Shown piece by piece: positions 1 through 8,076 of a stretch of DNA of 64,000 bases. A program made the position numbers and the translations under genes. The stretch covers positions 1-64,000 of the forward strand of contig CAVPDG010000021.1 in assembly GCA_963702535.1 (NCBI GenBank), read 5' to 3'. Position 1 is the first letter of the stretch. Each line of letters begins with the position of its first letter. This DNA is from CAVPDG01 sp963702535. Lineage in GTDB: Bacteria > Chloroflexota > Anaerolineae > Anaerolineales > UBA4823. Under the pieces are notes generated by a model. That model was not told the origin of the DNA. It was given only the letters and a program-made list of their open reading frames with translations, and searched no databases.

Positions 1-2
1 CT

Positions 3-533
3 GATGTCATTATGATCCCTGAGATCCCTGTTGATTTGAAAAATGCAGCCGGGAGATTAAGGGAGATCATGTCAGCCGGAAAGTCATACGGGCTGGTGGT
101 AGTAGCCCAGGGAGCGAAATTTATCAATCGGGCTAAAAAGCAGGAGGTTGTATCCTCCCTCAAAGCTACCCTTTCTCCGCTGGCGACCGGCAACTCCAAT
201 AGTGAACACGTTATTCTGACTTCTGGTCAGGCGGCGGAAACTGTGGCAACCGAGCTGCAGCTGCTGATCGCAGAAGAAACTTATCCGCTCGTTATTGGTC
301 CCTGGGTCAGGGGTGGAACACCCTCTGCTGTCGATCGTCAACTGGGGATGGCGTACGGAGCCGGGGCTTTGCAGGCGCTGAAAGCCGGAAAAAACGGAGT
401 CATGGTGGCTTTTGTTCCTCCGGAAATAAAGTTCGTGCCTTTGGCAGAAGCAATCAACAAAGTCAGAACAGTATCATCTGACAACGAATTCCTGAAGATT
501 GCCAACTCTCTCGGCATTTATTGCGGGAATTAG
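3..533 (+). CDS. pfkA: 6-phosphofructokinase family, C-terminal part (5' end outside window)
   Basis: Phosphofructokinases phosphorylate fructose 6-phosphate in glycolysis, in the cytoplasm. The frame is already open at the left edge and reads DVIMIPEIP, the usual strand of the second half of the family. Further on, RGGTPSAVDRQLGMAYG matches the conserved RGGxPxxxDRxLA substrate-binding stretch, and the protein ends about 60 residues later. Roughly the last 176 residues are present. The nucleotide donor (ATP or pyrophosphate) cannot be decided because the N-terminal half is missing. It ends 10 bases before the activase gene, so the two may be co-transcribed, although the functions look unrelated. 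Confidence 0.85.
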   Translation, partial: DVIMIPEIPVDLKNAAGRLREIMSAGKSYGLVVVAQGAKFINRAKKQEVVSSLKATLSPLATGNSNSEHVILTSGQAAETVATELQLLIAEETYPLVIGPWVRGGTPSAVDRQLGMAYGAGALQALKAGKNGVMVAFVPPEIKFVPLAEAINKVRTVSSDNEFLKIANSLGIYCGN

Positions 534-543
534 GGAGAACAAA

Positions 544-1511
544 ATGATGACCAATCAAACAACCAACCTGTTGGAGATACAAGGCACGGTACTGAATATC
601 CAGCGCTATTGCAGCCATGATGGTCCGGGCGTGCGTACCACCGTTTTCCTGAAAGGCTGCTCGCTGCGCTGCAAATGGTGCGGCAATCCCGAAAGCATCC
701 AGAAGAAGCCTGAAATTTCATACGATCCCAGGAAGTGCACCGGCAAGAAATGTGGTGTCTGCCTGAAGCCTCCCTTCCCCGAAGGCGCCTTCTATTTTGT
801 GGAAGGCGACGACGAAAAAGTGAGTGTCAACTGGCACCTGGCCATGGACTGCGACCAGGAAATGGCCTCGCTCTGCCCAACCGGCGCGCTCGAAATGTTC
901 GGCAAAATAATGACGGTTGGCGAGGTGCTCGACGAGGTGGAGAAGGATAGCAGCATGTACCGCAATACGGGGGGGGCATGACCATAAGCGGCGGTGAGGT
1001 GATGCTGCAACCCGACTTTGCCGCCGCTTTGCTGCAGGAAGCCCACAATCGCGGCATCAATACGGCCATCGAAACAGCGTCCAACGCACCCTGGTCTTTC
1101 CTGGAGAAAGTATTGCCCCATGTAGATACGATGCTGCACGATAACAAACTGATGAATTCAGAGCGGCACAAAAAGTGGACCGGCGTGGGCAACGAGCGCA
1201 TCCTGGCGAACTTTAAAAAAGCCTACGAAACGTTTCCCGATATCGACTTTATTACACGCACACCACTGATCCCCGGTGTGAATGCGGATGAGGAGCACGT
1301 CAGGGCCGTACTGGCATTCATCAAGCCTTATAAGAACGTAATTGATTATGAGCTGCTGCCGTATCACCGCTTTGGACTGGGCAAGTACTTGCTGCTGGGC
1401 GAGGTGTATGAGCTGGACGATTACAAGACGCCGTCCGATGAGCTGGTCGCGCACCTGCAGGCCATCATCGACGAGGCCTTCGGCAGAAGTGGAGAATCCA
1501 AGACGGTATAG
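544..1511 (+). CDS. Glycyl-radical enzyme activating protein (radical SAM), one frame break
   Basis: This family uses a 4Fe-4S cluster and S-adenosylmethionine to install the glycyl radical on a partner enzyme. The N-terminal part has the radical SAM motif CSLRCKWC followed by GNPES. A ferredoxin-like insert with further cysteines (CTGKKCGVC, then C and CPTGAL) follows, as in activases of the PflA/HpdA type. The frame breaks in a run of eight G at about 969-976. One more G restores RNTGGGMTISGGEVML, the family's GGE motif, and the rest runs to 1511. The start ATG at 544 has GGGAG 5-10 bases upstream. No glycyl radical enzyme is visible in the window, so its target is unknown. Confidence 0.85.
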
Positions 1512-1577
1512 TTTGCTAGGTTAAGAAAAACAAGCAAAACAGAGAAGAAAGAACAGGTCAAACCAAAAGGAGATGGT

Positions 1578-2072
1578 ATGCGAGAACCGATGAAGGACCT
1601 TCCAGCCCGCAAGAGCCCTTTCAGCGACAAAGTGAAGGGAGTTGAGATGTTCACCGAGGATTGGGGTGACATGGCCTGTGGCTGCTACCGTTACCCCAAG
1701 GGGGTGGATTTCACGCCGTATTTCGTTGGAATGCCGGACGATTTGTGCCCGATTCCTCACTATGGGTACTGCCTAAAAGGCGCTTTTCATGTCCGCTACA
1801 AGGACGGAAAGGAGGAAGTTGTGAGAGATGGGGACCTGTTCTACTTGCCCCCGCCCCATACGTTTTGGATAGATGAAGATACCGAGATGATCATGTTCAG
1901 CCCGCTTAAATTGATGAGTGAGGGCGCAAACTCGCACAGAGCAATCTGGGCTCCAAGAAGTGAAAGCCTGGACCGCACGAGCCGGTACCAAACAGGACGT
2001 CTAGCCACGGATTGCCAGGGCTATAAGGAGCTTGATTATGTCAAATTCGTCGGATGTACTCATCCGCATTGA
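1578..2072 (+). CDS. Cupin-fold protein
   Basis: Small soluble protein of 164 residues. The central part, HYGYCLKGAFHVRYKDGKEE followed by VRDGDLFYLPPPHTFW, has the look of cupin motif 1 and motif 2: an aromatic/Gly strand, then G-D-x-F-Y-L-P-P-x-H. The second-motif histidine is present. Function is not predictable beyond binding of a small ligand or metal. AAAGGAG lies about 6 bases before the ATG. The end overlaps the following ferredoxin by 35 bases, which is more than usual and may mean a frame break near the 3' end. It sits between an activase and an iron-sulfur protein. Confidence 0.6.
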   Translation: MREPMKDLPARKSPFSDKVKGVEMFTEDWGDMACGCYRYPKGVDFTPYFVGMPDDLCPIPHYGYCLKGAFHVRYKDGKEEVVRDGDLFYLPPPHTFWIDEDTEMIMFSPLKLMSEGANSHRAIWAPRSESLDRTSRYQTGRLATDCQGYKELDYVKFVGCTHPH

Positions 2073-2348
2073 TTTATTAGAAAGGGTTTCCGTTTCGCCT
2101 GAAACGCGACAAGAATTGAACTACCGGACGGTAATCGATACTGAAAAATGTACTATCAGCGGTGAATGCTTCAAAGTTTGTGAGGTCAATGCCATCTACG
2201 ATGCCCTGAAGCGGATGCCGACGACGAGGGATTGTGCCACCGTGGATTCGTACCGGGCAAGTCAGTGGTGGACCAGGATAAATGTACCGGGTGTGGGGAC
2301 TGTGTTTCCGTCTGCCCGACACATGCAATTGAAATGGTGCCCCTTTAG
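2038..2348 (+). CDS. Ferredoxin-type iron-sulfur protein, one frame break
   Basis: Small electron carrier. After a start ATG at 2038 (AAGGAG at 2025-2030), the first half has CTISGECFKVCEVNAI, resembling one 4Fe-4S motif but lacking one usual cysteine. The frame breaks near 2206. The other frame then reads DKCTGCGDCVSVCPTHAIEM, a perfect CxxCxxCxxxCP motif, and stops with TAG at 2346-2348. The restored protein is about 103 residues with one canonical and one divergent cluster site. It could pass electrons to the activase upstream or to the ferredoxin-nitroreductase downstream. Confidence 0.75.
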
Positions 2349-2374
2349 CTTTTGACTAAAGGAGAGAAAAATCC

Positions 2375-2575
2375 ATGTCCATGTATCCTAAGAACATGTT
2401 TTTCACGTCGGAATTGGTGACTGAAGGGCATCCGGATAAGTTCTGCGATCAGGTATCGGACGCTGTGCTGGATGAGTGCCTGAGGCAGGATCCCATGGCG
2501 TGTGTCGCCTGCGAGTGCTACGTGACCATGGGTTTGCTCAACGTCGCGCTTCGGCGGTACTGCGAAGCAACGTGA
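2375..2575 (+). pseudogene. metK: S-adenosylmethionine synthetase, N-terminal stub
   Basis: The first ~52 residues are clearly MetK: FTSELVTEGHPDKFCDQVSD is the family's ATP/methionine-binding N-terminus with the conserved His and Asp. After YVTMGLL the match stops and a TGA follows at codon 67. A complete MetK has about 390 residues, and none of the remaining motifs occurs in the next 350 bases in any frame. I read it as a truncated remnant. A good ribosome-binding site (AAAGGAGAG) precedes the ATG. A real MetK gene must lie elsewhere. Its place beside a radical SAM activase, which consumes this cofactor, is suggestive. Confidence 0.75.
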
Positions 2576-2934
2576 TTGTGGGCAGTTGAATGCCAACAGG
2601 CGCCACTGGTACAAAGCCACCGAAGCCCTAAAGCGGGCGAATCGAAGCTGGCTGGAGCTGCTGATTACACGGCGGAAAGACCAGAGAATTCCAAAAAGCA
2701 TTGCAGCGCCGCCCGATGACATCAAAGTGGTCATCCAGTTCAGTGAGATTTCAAAGATTATCGTTGAGCGGTTTGGACGGCTATGCTGCCAAAACGGCTC
2801 AAGCCCTGGTAAGAGGGAGGAAGCTAGCAAAATCAGTCAACGGACATAACGAGCGTCCAGGCGGCTTGGCCTGGGAATAAGAATAACCTGCCTCATCGCC
2901 GGTGCGATGATGAGCAAACTTCAGGAGAAAGCTG
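2576..2934. other. Stretch without a recognisable gene
   Basis: Short frames are open here (for example 2586-2849 on the plus strand), but none resembles a known family or has a ribosome-binding site. It looks like degenerate coding sequence after the metK stub. Near 2850-2915 there are two small inverted repeats, CCAGGC/GCCTGG and CATCGC/GCGATG, without T runs. AGGAG at about 2921-2925 belongs to the next gene. Confidence 0.4.
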
Positions 2935-3198
2935 ATGTCAAATCAACCCGATAAAATCTACTTCGTGCTCGGCGAGGACACTGAAAGCAAATTGCCACCT
3001 TGTGGCTGCGCTATTGGTGACCTGCTGGCATTGCAAGCTGATTTGCCGCTGCCTGACGGGACTATCAAGGATCAGTTCAAGGAGCAGGTTGAAGCCGATC
3101 TACCACCACCTTGCGGTTGCGCGATCGGAAACTTATTAGAAATGCAGGTTAATACCAATTCGGTGCCGGGTGAAGGCACAAACATAGACCAATCATAA
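2935..3198 (+). CDS. Small protein with two CGCAIG motifs, unknown function
   Basis: An 87-residue, acidic, soluble protein that I do not recognise. It contains an internal duplication: LPPCGCAIGDLLALQAD at residues 20-36 and LPPPCGCAIGNLLEMQVN at 56-73, with the CxC pairs at C23/C25 and C60/C62, 37 residues apart. There is no signal peptide or membrane segment. AGGAG precedes the ATG by about 9 bases, and the desulfinase-like gene starts 15 bases downstream, so they are probably co-translated. Paired CxC motifs in a tiny protein could bind a metal, carry sulfane sulfur, or be modified. This is inference only. Confidence 0.7.
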   Translation: MSNQPDKIYFVLGEDTESKLPPCGCAIGDLLALQADLPLPDGTIKDQFKEQVEADLPPPCGCAIGNLLEMQVNTNSVPGEGTNIDQS

Positions 3199-3213
3199 AG
3201 GAGATGATTCAAA

Positions 3214-4392
3214 ATGGGTACGATGACATTCAAAGGTAAGACAATGCGTTCCGTCGATGTGGACTGGAAGGAGTTCTACTACACCAACTGCCCCCTGATC
3301 TCCCCCAGCAACGTGGACCAGGAACTCGGCTGGGTGAAGGAGGAGTTCAAGAAGATCGGCGTCGCGTACAAGTACCTTCGTTCCACCGTCGAAAACGACT
3401 GGTACCCGCACTACGTCCACAACCTGGACAACCTGATGCGCTATGGCGGCTGCCACCCGGCTATCCACGTCCAGGCCGACGTTCGCCGCACCCGGCTGAT
3501 CGGGACGACGCAGGTTTACGAAGGCGGCGTCATGATGGTGCGCGCCCGCGACCCCATCTACAAAATGTCGCACCTCAAGGGCAAGAAGATCGGCCTCTCG
3601 AAGAGCCTGAACGTGATCAAGAACGACTGGTGGCGTGTGCAGGAAGAGCATGGCATCGAGCTGATGCTCATGCTCAACGACATGACCCGAAACGATGTGG
3701 AGATCGTGGAGTTCCCCTACCCGGACGACTGGTACGACAAGCCCGAGATGCTCACCCCGATGGAGAACCCCAATGAGTACCAACTGAAGCGCGACCACAA
3801 GCATGACCTGGCGTTCCGCCCGCTGGAAACGGCGCTGGAAAAGGGCGTCATTGATGCCATGTATAGCCAAAGCAAGGTCCTGAGCGTGCTCTCGGAGACA
3901 ACCGGCAAGTTCAAGTCCATCGAGGACCTCTCCCGGTACCCGGACTGGACGCTGCAAGGGGCGGCGAATGTCCCGGCGACCCTCACGGTCACCGATGTGG
4001 CGTGCCAGGAGCACCCGGAGCTGATCGTCGCCCTCCTGAAGGGTCTGATCAAGGTGGGGCGCTGGGCTAACGAGCACAAGCGCGCCGCCTCGGCCATCCT
4101 CAACAAACAGACCTATTACCGGGATGAAGAAGATACCTATGAAGGCATCCGGCGCGTCGAGATGGTGCCGGTCCTGTCGCCCATTAACCTGCAAACGCTT
4201 CAGATCAACAAGGACTTCATGTTCAGCCACGGCTACATCGAGCATGACTTTGACGTGTTCGAGTGGGCTGCGCCAGAATTCCTGGAGAAGGCGGCCGCGG
4301 AGCTGCTCGAGGAAGAGTGGAAGAAGCGCAGCATGGCCAAGCTTCCCGAAGGGACTACCCTCGAAGAAGCGATGACCATGCGGCTCGGGTAG
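3214..4392 (+). CDS. DszB-like sulfinate desulfinase homologue (NMT1/THI5-like fold)
   Basis: A 392-residue protein without a signal peptide. Overall it matches the periplasmic-binding-like fold of DszB (2'-hydroxybiphenyl-2-sulfinate desulfinase), whose catalytic residues are known to be Cys27, His60 and Arg70. Here YYTNCPL places a Cys at position 26, and HYVHNLDNLMRYGG places His66 and Arg76 with exactly the 10-residue spacing and the RxGG context of DszB. The end also matches (WAAPEFL). The lack of a secretion signal argues against a transport-binding protein. Likely role: cytoplasmic cleavage of a C-S bond releasing sulfite, substrate unknown. AAGGAG lies 9 bases before the ATG. Plain solute-binding or pyrimidine-precursor (THI5-like) roles remain possible. 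Confidence 0.7.
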   Translation: MGTMTFKGKTMRSVDVDWKEFYYTNCPLISPSNVDQELGWVKEEFKKIGVAYKYLRSTVENDWYPHYVHNLDNLMRYGGCHPAIHVQADVRRTRLIGTTQVYEGGVMMVRARDPIYKMSHLKGKKIGLSKSLNVIKNDWWRVQEEHGIELMLMLNDMTRNDVEIVEFPYPDDWYDKPEMLTPMENPNEYQLKRDHKHDLAFRPLETALEKGVIDAMYSQSKVLSVLSETTGKFKSIEDLSRYPDWTLQGAANVPATLTVTDVACQEHPELIVALLKGLIKVGRWANEHKRAASAILNKQTYYRDEEDTYEGIRRVEMVPVLSPINLQTLQINKDFMFSHGYIEHDFDVFEWAAPEFLEKAAAELLEEEWKKRSMAKLPEGTTLEEAMTMRLG

Positions 4393-4457
4393 CCGAGTGA
4401 AAGATCACACAAAGGTGATCTCAACTAACCATTAGCAGCTGAAATCAGGTTGAACGT

Positions 4458-4493
4458 GGGTGCCAAACGGCATTTCCCTGGCGTTTGGCACCC
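4458..4493 (+). terminator. Strong hairpin between desulfinase-like and nitroreductase genes
   Basis: Perfect 12-bp inverted repeat, GGGTGCCAAACG (4458-4469) and CGTTTGGCACCC (4482-4493), with a 12-base loop. No T run follows, so it may be a processing or stabilising hairpin rather than a terminator. A weaker stem, GATCAC/GTGATC, lies just upstream near 4404-4421. Confidence 0.5.
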
Positions 4494-4518
4494 GACTGAA
4501 AATCTAGAGAGGTAATAA

Positions 4519-5355
4519 ATGGACACACCCTACAAACTAGATGTAATGATCCAGGTGGATGAGAGTTTATGCATCTCCTGCGGGAGTTGCATCCGAGCCT
4601 GCCCGGGTGGTCTGATCACTAAGAAGGAATTCCCCGTTCCCATCGAAAACGGGTGGGAGCTGTGCATTGACTGCGGCCATTGCGTGGCCATCTGTCCTAC
4701 CGAGGCCATGCACCAGCGCTCGATGGGGCCTGAGGATTGCGAGGAGATCGATATTCATCTGATTCCCCAATGGGACCGGGTAAGACAGTATCTCATTTCA
4801 AGGCGTTCTATTCGCGGCTACAGAAGAAGACCCATCGAAAAAGAAAAGATATTGCAGCTGCTGGATGTTGCCCGCTATGCCCCGAATGGAGCGAACCGCC
4901 AGGTGATACGCTGGCTGGTGGTCAACGATCCTGATAAAGTTCACCAGATTGCCGAGATGACCATCGACTGGATGAAAGCTGTTAAGGAAAAAGCCCCGGC
5001 TCTTTACGAGGAAGCCAACCTGGAGGTGTTTGTCTCTGCGTGGGATGGCGGCAAGGATCGCATTTCCCGGGGAGCGCCGTGTATTATCATGGCCTGTGCC
5101 CCGAAAGATGAGCGCACAGCCCCTCCGGCTGCGATGATAGCCATCCACCAGATTCAACTGGCGGCACCCGGCCTCGGTCTGGGAACCACTTTTACCGGCA
5201 GTATCAATACAGCCGCTCAAGGTTATCCACCCATGATTGAGATGCTTGGGATACCGGAGGGAACTATTCCGTATGGAACGTTTGTAATCGGAATTCCAGC
5301 CGAGAAGTATCAACGGATCCCTGTGCGGAAACCCGTCGACGTGACCTGGATTTGA
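4519..5355 (+). CDS. Ferredoxin-nitroreductase fusion protein
   Basis: 278 residues. The first ~70 hold two 4Fe-4S motifs, CISCGSCIRACPGG and CIDCGHCVAICPTEA. The rest is a nitroreductase-family flavoprotein, with SRRSIRGY (FMN phosphate contact), ARYAPNGANRQ, and the conserved Gly-rich C-terminal part. Such proteins pass electrons from ferredoxin clusters to FMN and reduce small organic substrates in the cytoplasm. GAGAGG precedes the ATG by about 7 bases. The gene follows the desulfinase-like gene after a hairpin and precedes an enoyl-CoA hydratase homologue. The substrate is unknown. Confidence 0.85.
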   Translation: MDTPYKLDVMIQVDESLCISCGSCIRACPGGLITKKEFPVPIENGWELCIDCGHCVAICPTEAMHQRSMGPEDCEEIDIHLIPQWDRVRQYLISRRSIRGYRRRPIEKEKILQLLDVARYAPNGANRQVIRWLVVNDPDKVHQIAEMTIDWMKAVKEKAPALYEEANLEVFVSAWDGGKDRISRGAPCIIMACAPKDERTAPPAAMIAIHQIQLAAPGLGLGTTFTGSINTAAQGYPPMIEMLGIPEGTIPYGTFVIGIPAEKYQRIPVRKPVDVTWI

Positions 5356-5406
5356 GAGCAATACGCCTCAAACAGACTACATGAAAGGGATACATAGGAG
5401 AAAATC

Positions 5407-6264
5407 ATGACCAACGATGACGATACACGCATGCAGCGACTTGGTTACCGTCCGCCGGCTGATGTCCCGGAGCCTGATCAGCTCGTGCTCGTCGAGTACG
5501 TCTCCGGCGGGCGCGTGGCGATCATTACCCTCAACCGGCCACATGCCGACAACGCCATCACGACGGAACTGGCGGCGCAGCTGATCGAGATACTCGAGGC
5601 CATCGCAGCGCGTCCCTCCGTGCGCGTCGCCATCATCACCGGAGCCGGTGACAGAGCCTTCTCTGTGGGCGGTGACCTGTACCAGCGCAAGCAGATGACA
5701 AAGGAGGAATGGCTGCGCCAGCGCCAGGTATTTGATCGCGTTCTCTACACGCTGCGCCAGTTACGCAGGCCGATCTTCGCCGCAGTGCATGGGATGGCTT
5801 ACGGCGGCGGTTGCGAAATAGCCATCAGCACGGACTTCATCCTCGCCTCCGACGAGGCTGTTTTCGGCCAGCCCGAAGCGATGGTTGGCTTGAGCGCTGG
5901 TGGCGGCTCACCGGTCTTCCTTCCGCGTGTCCTCCCCCCGGGGAAGGCCATGCAGATGCTGATGACCGGAGAACCAATCACTGCCCAAGAGGCGTACCGG
6001 CTTGGAATGGTCAATGAAGTCCACCCCAGGGCAAAGCTCATGAGTGCGGCGCTCAGCATCGCAGAGAAGATCGCAGACAACTCGCCTACGGCGGTACAGT
6101 CGGTCAAGCGTGCCGTTCAAAATGGACAAGGCGAGCCTGTCGAGCAGGCGATCGCCATCATGATGGATGAGCACTGGCGCTCGGTAGTTCATACCGATCG
6201 TGTCCAGGGCATCCTTGCCTTCACCGAAGACCGGGAGCCGACCTATCCGGATCCTGACTTTTGA
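5407..6264 (+). CDS. Enoyl-CoA hydratase/isomerase family protein
   Basis: Crotonase-fold protein of 285 residues that acts on CoA thioesters. Visible landmarks are IITLNRPHADNAITTEL near the N-terminus, the oxyanion-hole segment GAGDRAFSVGGDL, the second oxyanion segment AAVHGMAYGGGCEIAISTDF, and FGQPEAMVGLSAGGG, where catalytic glutamates usually lie. The C-terminus has the usual ANxP-like helix (ADNSPTAVQSVKRAV). TAGGAG precedes the ATG. Together with the nitroreductase and rhodanese it suggests CoA-linked breakdown of a carbon skeleton. The exact reaction (hydratase, isomerase or lyase) cannot be told. Confidence 0.85.
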   Translation: MTNDDDTRMQRLGYRPPADVPEPDQLVLVEYVSGGRVAIITLNRPHADNAITTELAAQLIEILEAIAARPSVRVAIITGAGDRAFSVGGDLYQRKQMTKEEWLRQRQVFDRVLYTLRQLRRPIFAAVHGMAYGGGCEIAISTDFILASDEAVFGQPEAMVGLSAGGGSPVFLPRVLPPGKAMQMLMTGEPITAQEAYRLGMVNEVHPRAKLMSAALSIAEKIADNSPTAVQSVKRAVQNGQGEPVEQAIAIMMDEHWRSVVHTDRVQGILAFTEDREPTYPDPDF

Positions 6265-6331
6265 TGAACAATCTCGCGGCGAAGCCGCCCAATCAAATCA
6301 AAAGATTGTATTTTTATAAGGAGATGAGCTA

Positions 6332-6902
6332 ATGGCTGTTAATGTAGGTACAATCACTCATCAAGGGATGCAAGTACCTCAAGGGAAGCAAACTGCACTG
6401 GGTCTATATGTGACCGCCAGAGAGGCTTACGAGATGTGGAAGGCAGCGCCGGAAAAGGTGAAGGTTCTTGACGTGCGCATGGTCGAGGAGTACGTCTTCC
6501 TCGGTCACGCGGAAGGGGCGGTCAATATTCCGGTGGCTTTTCCTAAATACCAATGGCACGCGGACAAGCGCAAGTACGGTTTTGAGATGAACCCCGACTT
6601 CATCGACCATGTCAAAGAGCTGTTCAAGCCTGACGATACCATTGTTGCTATGTGCCGCTCCGGCGGGCGCAGTGCCTTCGCCATTAACCTGCTTGCTAAG
6701 GCGGGTTTCACGAACATTTACAACATCATCGATGGCTTTGAAGGCGACTATGGTGAACGATCCTGAAAGCGTATATCACGGCAAGCGCATGAAGAACGGC
6801 TGGAAGAACTCCGCGCCCTGGTCCTATGACCTCGATCCGGCAAAGGTCTGGATCCCCACAGGTGAAGAGCTGGATAAACTGCGCAGCACGCTGGATATTT
6901 AA
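6332..6902 (+). CDS. Rhodanese-domain sulfurtransferase, one frame break
   Basis: Single-domain rhodanese of about 190 residues. It has the CDC25-like entry VLDVRMVEEYVFLGHAEGAV and the active-site loop MCRSGGRSA, whose Cys would carry the persulfide. Near 6750 one surplus base breaks the frame after DGFEGD. The other frame continues as NDPESVYHGKRMKNGWKNS and ends with TAA at 6900-6902. It has no signal peptide, so it is cytoplasmic or, less likely, exported by another route. AAGGAG lies about 7 bases before the ATG. Sulfur transfer fits the neighbouring desulfinase-like protein and the anion transporters downstream. Confidence 0.85.
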
Positions 6903-6998
6903 GAAAGTTATGTTAGCCGGTGTCGAGCCTTGTGAGCCCGGCTGGGGTTTATAAGGTTCGGATCCGGTACGCTCTTTGCGCTCAGAGGAAATATGCTT

Positions 6999-7876
6999 AT
7001 GACTGCCAACGAACTGTTTACAATTATCGCCCAGATATCTGGCTTGCTCGGCATCGTGTGCAGCATGCTGGCAATGGGCTTGGGCTTGACCCTTGCCCAG
7101 ATCATCCAACCGTTGAAAAACGCACGCCTGGTGGTCCTGGCGCTGCTGGCGAACTTTGTGCTGGTGCCCCTGCTCGCCTACGGGATCACGCGGATCATCC
7201 CGCTCGAAGATTCGCTCAAGATCGGATTGATCGTCCTGGCTATGCTGTGCAGGGGCGCCCTTCCTGGTGCTGGAGGCGCGCGGCGCCAAAGCCAACCTGG
7301 CTGTTGCCGTAGGGGTGATGACTCTGCTGATGGTGGTGACCATCTTCTACCTGCCCGTGGTCCTTCCGCTGCTCCTGTCCGGGGTTGAAGTGGATGCGGG
7401 GGCGATTGCTCAATCGCTGATCGTGCTGATGCTGATCCCGCTGATCCTGGGTCTTGCTGGTCAAGTCGCACTCGCCCGATACGGCTAAAAACTGGGCGCC
7501 GACGATGAATAAGGTCGGCAGTCTTGGGATCCTGATCCTCTTGGTGGTCGGGCTGGGATTGAATTTAGCCAACGTCATCAGCCTGATCGGAACCCGTGGT
7601 TTCCTGGCGCTACTGCTCTTCATCTTCGGTAGTCTTTTGATCGGTTTTGCATTTGGCGGCCGTGATCCAGGCGTGCGCACTGTGATGGGGCTGGGTACAG
7701 CGCAGCGCAACGTTTCGGCGGCTGTTCTCATTACGTTGACGAACTTTGCCGGCACGAATACGGTCCCGTATGTACTGGTAGCGGCGATCCTGATCCCCTT
7801 GATCTTATTACCACTCGCTCGCTGGCTGGGCAAACGGGGCGAGGCAAGCGTGCAAGCAGAAGCGCCAGTTTCCTAA
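6999..7876 (+). CDS. BASS-family (bile acid:sodium symporter-like) transporter, two frame breaks
   Basis: Integral membrane transporter. Three overlapping frames join into one protein of about 290 residues with eight or more hydrophobic segments. The segments are GLLGIVCSMLAMGLGLTL in the first frame, VAVGVMTLLMVVTIFYL in the second, and GILILLVVGLGLNLANVISL to ITLTNFAGTNTVPYVLVAA in the third. The G-TAQRN-SAA stretch (GLGTAQRNVSAAVLITL) is typical of the family's substrate/sodium site. Breaks are near 7248 and 7483. The start is ATG 6993 or 6999; GAGGAA fits the second better. The substrate is unknown; an organic anion would suit the sulfur context. Confidence 0.75.
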
Positions 7877-8076
7877 ATAACGCAGTCAGGCGGCAGCCTG
7901 CCCTGTGGTAAACTGCCTAGCGTTGTATAATTTGCGGGGGCGCAGCCATAAACCGATGAAATCCAGGGAATGCTGCGCCCCTTTGTTGACGCGAGTTCAC
8001 ACAAGATTTGCCGGGTTGCCCTGCGATAGGCGCTCAAGCCCATGAGCGCCAAGGCATAACAAGGAGCCAAAAAACC
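7877..8076. other. Intergenic stretch before the SulP pair
   Basis: No gene seen. A short inverted repeat (CAGGC/GCCTG) follows the transporter stop, and a TATAAT hexamer at 7926-7931 lacks a convincing -35 partner. AAGGAG at 8061-8066 serves the next gene. Confidence 0.35.

Noticed and set aside
3193..4245. 350-codon open frame on the minus strand opposite the desulfinase-like gene
   Set aside because: Rich in His, Val, Leu and Asp with no motif or ribosome-binding site; a shadow of GC-rich third positions in the real gene.
2935..4392. CGCAIG protein as a peptide precursor matured by the upstream radical SAM activase
   Set aside because: The activase has glycyl-radical activase features, no PqqD-like or SPASM domain, and lies over 1.4 kb upstream with a truncated gene between.
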